A stretch of DNA of 64,000 nt from Ensifer sesbaniae (GTDB taxonomy: Bacteria; Pseudomonadota; Alphaproteobacteria; Rhizobiales; Rhizobiaceae): assembly GCF_013283665.1 (NCBI RefSeq), contig NZ_JABEKU010000001.1, forward strand, positions 1,798,001-1,862,000, written 5' to 3'. The notes beneath the pieces are model-generated. The model was not told where the DNA came from. It searched no databases and worked only from the letters and a program-made list of their open reading frames with translations. Position 1 is the stretch's first letter, and each line of letters begins with the position of its first letter. Of the stretch, positions 57,888 to 64,000 are shown one piece after another. A program made the translations under genes and the position numbers.

Positions 57888-58031
57888 TTAACGGAAGGAA
57901 CGGGCCGCAATGTTGCGGATGTCGTAGCGGGTGATGCCGATGTCATTGAGAGCGTGGTTCGACAGGTTGCCGAGCTCGCTGACGGTGCGGCGGTAGTTGA
58001 TCCAGCTTTTTGCGATACGAATCGGGTTCAT
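57888..58031 (-). CDS. DUF1127 mini-protein 1
   Basis: 47 residues. YRRTVSELGNLSNHALNDIG and ITRYDIRNIAARSF form the DUF1127 (YjiS-like) motif, a single Arg-rich domain. Related mini-proteins in Rhodobacter (CcaF1) and Agrobacterium bind RNA or affect RNA turnover and central metabolism; in Brucella several are activated by the LysR regulator VtlR. GAGGAA lies 7 bp before the ATG (minus strand). It is separately terminated. A TGCACAAAT-containing dyad lies ~110 bp upstream (58138-58168). Confidence 0.9.
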   Translation of the reverse strand: MNPIRIAKSWINYRRTVSELGNLSNHALNDIGITRYDIRNIAARSFR

Positions 58032-58137
58032 GGTCTTTTCCTCAAAATCAGTTTGTCGCGACAGCCATCTGTCTGCGTCGTTGAGGTTCTTATACGCTTG
58101 TCTAATTAGAAGGTGGAGTGCAAAGAAAATGCAGCTG

Positions 58138-58168
58138 CTATGCATTTGTGCAGTGCATCGCCGCATAG
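58138..58168 (-). promoter_or_regulatory. Candidate operator upstream of DUF1127 gene 1
   Basis: An outer inverted repeat, CTATGC (58138-58143) and GCATAG (58163-58168), encloses ATTTGTGCAGTGCA (58144-58157; minus strand TGCACTGCACAAAT). The 14-mer recurs exactly at 59371-59384 before the first small RNA. It fits a LysR-type (T-N11-A) binding region; the regulator (VtlR/LsrB?) is inferred. Confidence 0.5.
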
Positions 58169-58392
58169 ATGGGCACCGCTTCAAAAGACGGCATCGATTA
58201 ACGATTGGTTAAAATGCTATTCTCTCTGCGCTAAGCATATGTGTTTTAAATGTTCTCTGAAATCGTGGACGCGCCGCTCACGGCGCCTTTGACGAGCGTG
58301 GCTCGTGTTATTCCGCCGGGCGTTGTCGACCAGATCTCAGGTTCATCTCGCACGTGCGAAGGCGCGTTGGGATATCCGCGGATTGGGCAACG
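58169..58392. other. Spacer between the two DUF1127 units
   Basis: About 220 bp with no credible gene between the candidate operator of DUF1127 gene 1 and the terminator of DUF1127 gene 2. The 66-codon frame from 58250 runs through that terminator and lacks a ribosome binding site. Confidence 0.5.
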
Positions 58393-58430
58393 AAAAACGC
58401 CCCCCGGAATGAACCGGAAGGCGTTTTTAC
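58390..58430 (-). terminator. Terminator of the second DUF1127 gene
   Basis: AAAAACGCC (58393-58401) and GGCGTTTTT (58420-58428) pair, with an inner CCGG/CCGG stem (58404-58407, 58414-58417). Flanking A and T runs make it work on either strand. Confidence 0.85.
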
Positions 58431-58463
58431 TGGAGGCCGGTTGCACTTGAAGCGCAGCCTGAA

Positions 58464-58607
58464 TTACTTGATCGCCTGGCGAGCAACGTACGGGATGTCG
58501 CCGCGGCCGATGCCGAGGTCGCTGAGCTCCCGGTCGCTCATGCGGCCGAGCTCGTTGCAGGTCTGACGATACTTGCGCCAATTGTTGAAAGAACGTGCGA
58601 GGTTCAT
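58464..58607 (-). CDS. DUF1127 mini-protein 2
   Basis: 47 residues. WRKYRQTCNELGRMSDRELS and DLGIGRGDIPYVARQAIK are the DUF1127 motif; the same length as mini-protein 1 but clearly divergent, so an old paralogue pair. AAAGGATAGG precedes the ATG on the minus strand, and a TATATT -10-like box lies ~70 bp upstream. It sits directly downstream of the tandem small RNA genes on the same strand, an association similar to the CcaF1-CcsR locus of Rhodobacter, though there the gene order is reversed. Confidence 0.9.
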   Translation of the reverse strand: MNLARSFNNWRKYRQTCNELGRMSDRELSDLGIGRGDIPYVARQAIK

Positions 58608-58832
58608 GATCCTATCCTTTCTAGGGTCGTTTGCCAGCGCTCTATCTCTCTTGCTGGCCGTCATCTGATGGTCTGGAATATAATCGTTTTGAGCAGAAGT
58701 TACAGAGATAATGCTGCATCGCACCCATGCATCAGGTGCAAGCCTGGGCGCGGTCGCCGGGCCACGAACGGCGCTCGATGCGCATCGTGCAATCGGGTTG
58801 TGGTGGTGAAAGTCTCGACCGAAATCCGGGGG

Positions 58833-58970
58833 GCAAAAACAAACAACGCTCGCTGGGGGAGGAGGTCCAGCGAGCGTCGCTTTGTTCTGATCGGCAACCG
58901 GGAGGAGGAGTGTCGCCGATCCAAATCGAGGGGCGCTGGGAGGAGGAGTGCGCCGCCCCGATCGATGAGT
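58833..58970 (-). ncRNA. Alpha-r14 ('cuckoo', NfeR1-like) small RNA, copy B
   Basis: On the minus strand three hairpins follow each other: H1 (58925-58964, stem GGGGCG/CGCCCC), H2 (58889-58921, 10-bp stem GATCGGCGAC/GTTGCCGATC) and H3 (58846-58877, 11-bp stem ACGCTCGCTGG/CCAGCGAGCGT) followed by TGTTTGTTTTTG, a Rho-independent terminator. All three loops expose CTCCTCC-type sequence (ACTCCTCCTCCC in H1/H2, ACCTCCTCCC in H3), complementary to Shine-Dalgarno sites. This is the hallmark of the alpha-r14/CCUCCUCCC sRNA family, which represses mRNAs such as ABC transporter messages in Sinorhizobium. A possible -10 box, CATACTAT, is just upstream. Start point uncertain. Confidence 0.85.
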
Positions 58971-59028
58971 TGAAGATAGTATGGAGCCGGGCGGAAGGGT
59001 AGAGCTGTTCCAGAATGGCACCTATGCG

Positions 59029-59037
59029 ATCTGTGCA
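59029..59037 (-). promoter_or_regulatory. TGCACAGAT motif upstream of small RNA copy B
   Basis: The minus strand reads TGCACAGAT, one base from the TGCACAAAT before copy A and DUF1127 gene 1. CTATGC (59022-59027) also precedes it on the + strand, as at 58138. A related TGCACAATAT is at 59073-59082. Probably a shared regulator site; inferred. Confidence 0.4.
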
Positions 59038-59121
59038 TGGCTCCGGGCGCGCGCGACCGGAACGTGCACGAATATTGTGCAATTGCTCGACGTGCTGGCT
59101 TTCTTGTGGGGAGGAGAGCTG

Positions 59122-59250
59122 AAAAACAATAACGCCCGCTGGGGGAGGAGGTCCAGCGAGCGTCATTTGAAGTGACTGGCAACCGGGAGGAGGAGTGTTG
59201 CCAATCTGATCGGAGGAGCGTTGGGAGGAGGAGTACGCTCATCCGAATTC
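59122..59250 (-). ncRNA. Alpha-r14 ('cuckoo', NfeR1-like) small RNA, copy A
   Basis: Minus-strand core of three hairpins: H1 (59212-59243, stem GAGCGT/ACGCTC), H2 (59177-59203, stem TGGCAAC/GTTGCCA) and terminator H3 (59132-59163, ACGCTCGCTGG/CCAGCGGGCGT with one U-G pair) followed by TATTGTTTTTC. Loops again carry ACTCCTCCTCCC (H1/H2) and ACCTCCTCCC (H3). Against copy B the loops and the H3 stem are nearly identical, while the H1 and H2 stems differ by compensated changes, which supports real RNA structure. If the promoter at 59352-59380 is used, the transcript has ~100 nt of extra 5' sequence. Confidence 0.87.
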
Positions 59251-59548
59251 TGTCGGGTTTTGCCCGGGCCCTTCCCAGTATCCTGAGGCGGTTGGCCAGT
59301 TCCGCTGGCGATCGTCTGGCTTGCTGCCTTCGTTCGCCTTTGATGATTTGAATATAGGGGCCTTAAATCGATTTGTGCAGTGCAATATCCGCATGGAAGA
59401 TATGCGCATCGCGCAAGCCGTTCAGCAGTCCCTATCGGTGCAGGAGCCGCGCTCGCGACAGAGCGGTTGTATTTCCGCGCCGATACGTGGTTAGTTGGTG
59501 ATGAACCCGGATCATTTCAAGCATCGGATGCTTAAGGCTGAGGGCAGC
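59251..59548. other. Region between small RNA copy A and the DUF2157 gene
   Basis: About 300 bp of divergent promoter space. It holds the minus-strand promoter at 59352-59380 and presumably the + strand promoter of the DUF2157 gene; nothing else could be recognised. Confidence 0.5.
59352..59380 (-). promoter_or_regulatory. Sigma-70-like promoter for small RNA copy A, with overlapping TGCACAAAT motif
   Basis: The minus strand reads CTGCAC (59380-59375), 17 nt, CTATAT (59357-59352), close to the rhizobial CTTGAC-N17-CTATAT consensus. The -35 hexamer lies inside TGCACTGCACAAAT (59371-59384), shared with the DUF1127 gene 1 operator, so a regulator bound there would contact RNA polymerase. Confidence 0.5.
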
Positions 59549-60658
59549 ATGTACCGCGCGCGTCTCGAGCGAGACTTCAAGCACTGGATCGACAAGGGCC
59601 TGCTGCAGGACAATGCCGCACGCGCCATGCTGGCCGAGTATGACGGACGGGAGTCGACCTTCCGAGCCGGGCGCGTCCTGCTCATCCTCGCCGCCCTCCT
59701 GCTATCCGCGTCGATCCTGTTGCTTGTCGCCGCCAATTGGGAGGCGCTGCCCCGTCTGGCGCGGGTTGCCGGCATCGTTGCTCTGATCTGGGGCTTCCAT
59801 TTTGCCGCCGGCTGGCTGTTGCGCGCCGGCAGGGCGGCCTTTGCCGCCGCAGCGCTGGTCCTGGGGGCGGCGGCCTTTGGCGGCGGTATCGCCCTCATCG
59901 GGCAGATGTACCACCTGTCGGGCGATGCGGCTGATGCTGCGCTGCTGTGGTTCGTCGGCGCCAGTCTCTCGGCATTCGCATTTCGCTCGGCGGCGATGGC
60001 AACCGCCGCCGGCGGGCTCGCGTGGTTTTATTTCGGTACGATGTTGACGGAAGGTGCGTTCCCCACGATCTCCGACTGGCACTTGTGGTCCGTGCCGGTC
60101 CTGGCCGTGATCGTCGTTCTCCTGGTTCGTTTCACGGAAGCGGGCAGGGCTCGCCATCTTGCCTATCTGCTCGTTCTTTCCTGGCTGGCCTGGCTCTACC
60201 TGGATAGCCCGTCGCTTGCTTTCGCCGCTGGCCTCGCTGTTCTCGGTCTTGCGGCCTTCCTGGTGGCGACCCTGCCGGGTTCGCCGGTGCGCCAACTTGC
60301 GCTCGATGCCGGTTCGGCGCCCGCCTTCTATTCCTTTGCGCTCGCCCTACTTGGTTTCACCGGGCTCCAATATGAGGCGGTCGGTCTGACGACGGAGATC
60401 GCGGCCGGAGCGGGCACATTGCTGGTGGCGCTCCTCGGCATTGCGCTTGCCGGAGCGCAGAATGGGGCGGTGCGCTATCTCGGCTATGTCGCCTTTGCCG
60501 GAGAGCTTCTCTACCTCGCCTTTGAAACCCTGGGATCGATGCTCGGCACATCGGGCTTCTTCCTGATTTCGGGGCTGGTCGTCGCGTGCATCGCGTGGCT
60601 GGTCATTCGCATCGAAGGGCACATGGCGCGGACGCGCCAGGCGGAGGTTTCGCGATGA
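59549..60658 (+). CDS. DUF2157 polytopic membrane protein
   Basis: 369 residues. The cytoplasmic start RARLERDFKHWIDKGLLQDN is the DUF2157 signature, followed by about eleven hydrophobic segments (LLILAALLLSASILLLVAAN and on). Function of the family is unknown. ATG 59549 has GAGGG at 59540-59544; an upstream ATG at 59501 in the same frame would add 16 residues but lacks a ribosome binding site. It overlaps the GDYXXLXY gene by 4 bp, so the pair is translated together. Confidence 0.82.
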   Translation: MYRARLERDFKHWIDKGLLQDNAARAMLAEYDGRESTFRAGRVLLILAALLLSASILLLVAANWEALPRLARVAGIVALIWGFHFAAGWLLRAGRAAFAAAALVLGAAAFGGGIALIGQMYHLSGDAADAALLWFVGASLSAFAFRSAAMATAAGGLAWFYFGTMLTEGAFPTISDWHLWSVPVLAVIVVLLVRFTEAGRARHLAYLLVLSWLAWLYLDSPSLAFAAGLAVLGLAAFLVATLPGSPVRQLALDAGSAPAFYSFALALLGFTGLQYEAVGLTTEIAAGAGTLLVALLGIALAGAQNGAVRYLGYVAFAGELLYLAFETLGSMLGTSGFFLISGLVVACIAWLVIRIEGHMARTRQAEVSR

Positions 60659-61242
60659 TCAGCGGCACATCGAATAAGCGTTGGCTGAATCCGCTGCTTG
60701 CCGCCCTGCTTGTCGCCGGCGTGCAGACGGCGGCACTCGGCTACATGATCGAGAGCAGGGCCTCGATCCTCCGAAGCGGGCGGGACGTGCTTCTGAAAAC
60801 CGTGCCCGTTGATCCGCGCGACCTGCTCAGGGGCGACTACGTGATTCTGAGCTACGATATTTCCAGGCTGCAGCCTGATCTGCTCAAGGGGGCGCTTCCG
60901 ACGCAATCGGGTGAAGCTGTGCTTTATGTCCGGCTGGAAAGGCAACCCGACGGTTTCTGGACGGCGACCGAAGCGTCGTTCCAACCCTTGCCGCCCGTTG
61001 GCGACAGCGTCGTACTCCGCTCGCTTCCATTCTCGTACTATCCGTCGTCGCCTCCTTCCGCGGTGAATGTCGACTACGGCATAGAGCGCTTCTACGTGCC
61101 GGAGGGCGAAGGGCGCACATTGGAGGAGGCGCGCAATGCCGAGGCGCTTTCCGTCAATATCCGCGTTGATGGAAAGGGCAGTGCGCAGATCCGCGAGATC
61201 GCGGTCAACGGAAGCCCGGTCTATGAAGAGCCGCTTTATTGA
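60655..61242 (+). CDS. GDYXXLXY-domain membrane protein
   Basis: 195 residues: one N-terminal membrane helix (LNPLLAALLVAGVQTAALGY) and a periplasmic domain whose core RDLLRGDYVILSYDISRL contains the GDYxxLxY motif. It ends IAVNGSPVYEEPLY. GDYXXLXY and DUF2157/DUF4401 genes are often neighbours, and here they overlap (ATGA). The role is unknown. GGAGG at 60642-60646 precedes the start. Confidence 0.85.
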   Translation: MISGTSNKRWLNPLLAALLVAGVQTAALGYMIESRASILRSGRDVLLKTVPVDPRDLLRGDYVILSYDISRLQPDLLKGALPTQSGEAVLYVRLERQPDGFWTATEASFQPLPPVGDSVVLRSLPFSYYPSSPPSAVNVDYGIERFYVPEGEGRTLEEARNAEALSVNIRVDGKGSAQIREIAVNGSPVYEEPLY

Positions 61243-61288
61243 AGCTCGGCAGGTCCTCCGGTCCGTCGTGGGAAATACGCATTTTCCC

Positions 61289-61317
61289 TTTGATCCCGCG
61301 AAAACGAGTGATATAGA
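61289..61317 (+). promoter_or_regulatory. Candidate promoter for tRNA-Leu
   Basis: TTTGAT (61289-61294), 17 nt, TATAGA (61312-61317). Start would fall ~100 nt before the tRNA. No experimental support. Confidence 0.35.
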
Positions 61318-61424
61318 GACGCCGCGCTCGGGAAAGCCGTAAACTTTCAGCATGCCCATTGTATCCGCGGGATTCCGCTGGTTGGACTTGCGGGAATACG
61401 ATCAGGCGGTGCGATTGTCTGAAC

Positions 61425-61509
<85 letters not shown>

Positions 61510-61687
61510 GACAGGGATCGCGCCTAAAGTCCGGATTCTGCAGGGATGAAGGGGGCTGGAGTGCCATTTTGCTTGCAAAACGGTTGCAGAACTGCGTAAA
61601 GCCACTCCCGGCAAATGGATCGGCTCACGTGCTCGCCAGACCTTATGAAGGGGAAGAGCACAGTCAACGTGAAATGAAGGTTTGAAC

Positions 61688-63166
61688 ATGCAGGTTATCG
61701 AAACGCTCGCTCAAGGGCTGAAGCGCGAACTCAAGGTCGTTATCCCGGCCAAGGACATGGAAGCTCGGATGAACGAGCGTCTGGCCGAAGTGAAGGACCG
61801 CGTTCGCATCAACGGCTTCCGTCCGGGCAAGGTGCCGGTTGCGCACCTGAAGAAGGTCTATGGCAAGTCGATCATGGCTGACCTCGTCAACGAGATCGTT
61901 CGTGACAAGCCGACCGAGATCCTGTCCGGCCGCGGCGAAAAGTCGGCGACCCAGCCGGAAATCGCGATGACCGAGGACGAGACCGAAGCCAACAAGATCC
62001 TCAACGCGGAAGCTGACCTCGAGTTCACCGTCGCCTACGAGATCATCCCGGCGATCGAACTCAAGGACGTCAGCGGCATCAAGGTGACCCGCGAAGTCGT
62101 CGAAATCGCTGACGAGGAAGTCAACGAACAGATCCTGCGTATCGCCGAAAGCGCCCGCAGCTACGAATCGAAGAAGGGCAAGGCTGCCAACGGTGACCGC
62201 GTCACGATCGATTACCTCGGCAAGGTCGACGGTGTTGCCTTCGACGGCGGCAAGGACGAAGACGCTGAGCTGGTTCTCGGCTCCAACCGCTTCATCCCAG
62301 GCTTCGAAGAGCAGCTCGTCGGCGTCAAGGCTGGCGACGAGAAGACGATTACCGTCACCTTCCCGGCTGACTACCCGGCTGCAAATCTCGCCGGCAAGGA
62401 AGCGACCTTCGACATCACCGTCAAGGACGTCGCTGCTGCCCAGGACATCGAAATCAACGACGAACTGGCCACCAAGCTCGGCCTCGAATCGGCTGACAAG
62501 CTGAAGGAAATCGTCCGCGGCCAGATCGAAAGCCAGTACGGCAACCTGACCCGTCAGAAGGTCAAGCGTCAGATCCTCGACCAGCTCGACGAACTCTACA
62601 AGTTCGAAACGCCGGAGCGCCTCGTCGAAGCCGAATTCGAAAACATCTGGCGCCAGATCAACACCGACCTGCAGCAGGCCGGCAAGACCTTCGCTGACGA
62701 AGAAACCACCGAAGAAGAAGCCCGCGCCGAATACCGCAAGCTCGCAGAGCGCCGCGTCCGCCTCGGCCTCGTTCTCTCGGAAATCGGCGAAAAGGCCGGC
62801 GTTCAGGTCAGCGACGACGAACTGCAGCGTTCGCTGTTCGAGCAGCTCCGCCAGTTCCCGGGCCAGGAAAAGCAGATCCTCGACTACTTCAAGAACACCC
62901 CCGGCGCTGCTGCATCGCTGCGCGCTCCGCTGTTCGAAGAAAAGGTCGTCGACCACCTGCTCGGCGAAATCTCGGTAACCGACAAAACGGTTTCCAAGGA
63001 AGAGCTGACGGCCGACGACGAAGAGGGCGAAGGCAAGGCTGCCAAGAAGGCTCCGGCCAAGAAGAAGGCTGCTGCCAAGGCTGAAGCCGCTGAAGGCGAA
63101 GAAGCCGCGGCTCCGAAGAAGAAGGCTCCGGCCAAGAAGAAGGCCGCTGAAGACAGCGCCGAGTAA
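61688..63166 (+). CDS. tig: Trigger factor
   Basis: 492 residues. Ribosome-binding domain with the signature [20 protein letters not shown] (about residues 43-62), PPIase FKBP-type domain (about 160-250, [20 protein letters not shown]), then the chaperone arms. The last ~45 residues are a Lys/Ala-rich tail ([20 protein letters not shown]) like that in other alphaproteobacterial Tig proteins but absent in E. coli. It is the first chaperone met by nascent chains. ATG 61688 is preferred to TTG 61682; AAGG is at 61676. Confidence 0.96.
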   Translation: MQVIETLAQGLKRELKVVIPAKDMEARMNERLAEVKDRVRINGFRPGKVPVAHLKKVYGKSIMADLVNEIVRDKPTEILSGRGEKSATQPEIAMTEDETEANKILNAEADLEFTVAYEIIPAIELKDVSGIKVTREVVEIADEEVNEQILRIAESARSYESKKGKAANGDRVTIDYLGKVDGVAFDGGKDEDAELVLGSNRFIPGFEEQLVGVKAGDEKTITVTFPADYPAANLAGKEATFDITVKDVAAAQDIEINDELATKLGLESADKLKEIVRGQIESQYGNLTRQKVKRQILDQLDELYKFETPERLVEAEFENIWRQINTDLQQAGKTFADEETTEEEARAEYRKLAERRVRLGLVLSEIGEKAGVQVSDDELQRSLFEQLRQFPGQEKQILDYFKNTPGAAASLRAPLFEEKVVDHLLGEISVTDKTVSKEELTADDEEGEGKAAKKAPAKKKAAAKAEAAEGEEAAAPKKKAPAKKKAAEDSAE

Positions 63167-63190
63167 TCGGACCCAAGCCTTAGGAATCGA

Positions 63191-63225
63191 GAAGCCCTGC
63201 CGCTTGCGGCAGGGCTTCTTTCATT
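63191..63225 (+). terminator. Terminator after tig
   Basis: GAAGCCCTGCCG (63191-63202) and CGGCAGGGCTTC (63207-63218) form a perfect 12-bp stem with loop CTTG, followed by TTTCATT. Confidence 0.85.
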
Positions 63226-63272
63226 GGAGGCACGTCGCGGAGGCGGATCTATTCCGGTTTCAGCGGCGTGGC

Positions 63273-64000
63273 CTAGCCGATGTCGAGGAGCAGGGCGCGG
63301 TGGTCGGACACTTCCGGCTGCGCGACGACATCGAAGCGGGTGACATCGACGTCGCCGTTCACGAGCATGTAGTCGGCAAAGCGGCCGCTTTTCAGATAGT
63401 GCGACGTTCGAGTATCCGTGTGGCCACGGGAGACCACAAGGTCGATGAGCCCAAGCCGCCCGAGTGCCTGGAAGGTAACGCTGTCGGGAAGCACGTTGAA
63501 GTCGCCACATACGACGAGCCGCTCGTCGCCCGGCCAGACCTGACGGATGAGCGCCACAAGCGCATCCACTTGTGCGTGCCGCGCCGCCGTGTCGTTCTTG
63601 CCATTGATTTCTCTCAGTCCATGCATCTGCGCAATGGTGATCGCAGCGCCGATGTCGTGATCGAACAGGCGGATGCAATGCGCATTCCGCGCTCGTGGAT
63701 GTGGCCCCCAAGCATTGGATGAGAAGCTGCCATGCACGAAGCCGAGCGCCTGCCCGATGACGGAATGCGTCCGTCGGACGAAGGTTGCGAGCCCAAATTC
63801 CGAGGTCACGGACCTGTCGCCGTCGAAAAGCGTGCCGCGTGCCGTTGGGCAGAAGAAGCCATCATGCCCCGGAAGCACTGCCGCGATCTCGTCGAAGAGG
63901 TTTGCGCGCTGCGGCAATACGACATCCGCATCGCGATACGTCAGCCACTCGGCTTCCGTGGTCGGCGAACGCGCGATCTCCTGCAGGCACAGAACATCGG
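63273..64000 (-). CDS. Endonuclease/exonuclease/phosphatase family protein, 5' end outside the window
   Basis: The visible 241 codons are the C-terminal part of an EEP-fold hydrolase. DVLCLQEIARSPTTEAEWLT (metal-binding Glu) is at the window edge, followed by HGLREINGKNDTAARHAQVD, LVVCGDFNVLPDSVTFQALG (catalytic Asp/Asn) and ends VVAQPEVSDHRALLLDIG with the catalytic SDH. The reading frame remains open to base 64000. The substrate (DNA, phosphodiester or sphingomyelin-like) cannot be told from sequence alone. It converges with tig. Confidence 0.85.
   Translation of the reverse strand, partial: DVLCLQEIARSPTTEAEWLTYRDADVVLPQRANLFDEIAAVLPGHDGFFCPTARGTLFDGDRSVTSEFGLATFVRRTHSVIGQALGFVHGSFSSNAWGPHPRARNAHCIRLFDHDIGAAITIAQMHGLREINGKNDTAARHAQVDALVALIRQVWPGDERLVVCGDFNVLPDSVTFQALGRLGLIDLVVSRGHTDTRTSHYLKSGRFADYMLVNGDVDVTRFDVVAQPEVSDHRALLLDIG

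Overview
The window is a 64 kb stretch of core chromosome from an alphaproteobacterium of the Rhizobiales. Gene content and order point to a Rhizobiaceae member, most likely the Ensifer/Sinorhizobium lineage. The evidence is the rpsB-tsf-pyrH-frr-uppS-cdsA-rseP-bamA-lpxD-fabZ-lpxA-lpxI-lpxB run, an exoR-like gene, LpxI in place of LpxH, a fused SecDF, PopZ (DUF2497), EipB (DUF1849), DUF1127 mini-proteins, alpha-r14-type small RNAs and high-GC codon use. Nearly all genes are housekeeping; the only mobile DNA seen is one decayed IS3-family fragment.

Layout. 1-14.0 kb (+): the end of eipB, then translation factors and nucleotide metabolism (rpsB, tsf, pyrH, frr), followed by envelope biogenesis (uppS, cdsA, rseP, bamA, lpxD, fabZ, lpxA, lpxI, lpxB). 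14.2-18.3 kb: gltA on the minus strand, divergent from a ComEC-like gene. 18.5-22.6 kb (+): exbB-exbD, a Pcm-like methyltransferase and tolC. 22.6-22.9 kb: IS remnant. 23.0-29.8 kb (+): popZ, valS, fadL-like and exoR. 29.9-32.7 kb: xthA (-), a cardiolipin synthase-like gene (+) and erpA (-). 32.9-50.2 kb (+): dgt, argS, a large SPOR protein, nagZ, scpA-scpB, an orphan ABC ATPase, tatABC, serS, surE, a second Pcm-like gene, an unknown gene and an NlpD/LytM lipoprotein. 50.3-51.2 kb (-): DUF815 ATPase. 51.5-56.3 kb (+): yajC, secDF, a Mth938/NDUFAF3-like gene, an NDUFAF6-like gene and a small membrane protein. 56.4-59.3 kb (-): trmFO, two DUF1127 mini-genes and two tandem small RNAs. 59.5-63.2 kb (+): DUF2157 and GDYXXLXY membrane genes, tRNA-Leu(UAG) and tig. 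63.3-64.0 kb (-): an endonuclease/exonuclease/phosphatase gene running off the end.

Most genes serve envelope construction and protein export: undecaprenyl and CDP-DAG lipid precursors, lipid A, BamA, RseP, Tat, YajC-SecDF, trigger factor, TolC, ExbBD, and SPOR/LytM division proteins. ExoR adds an envelope-stress and symbiosis regulator.

The most interesting region is 57.8-59.4 kb. The minus strand carries two tandem small RNAs. Each is predicted to fold into three hairpins whose loops all hold CCTCCTCC-type (anti-Shine-Dalgarno) motifs. They are followed by two DUF1127 mini-genes, each with its own terminator, and similar TGCACAAAT-like motifs occur upstream of several of these units. This resembles the alpha-r14 ('cuckoo', NfeR1/CcsR) family, although the arrangement may be unreported in detail. 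A second interesting group is secDF followed by homologues of two mitochondrial complex I assembly factors (NDUFAF3 and NDUFAF6).
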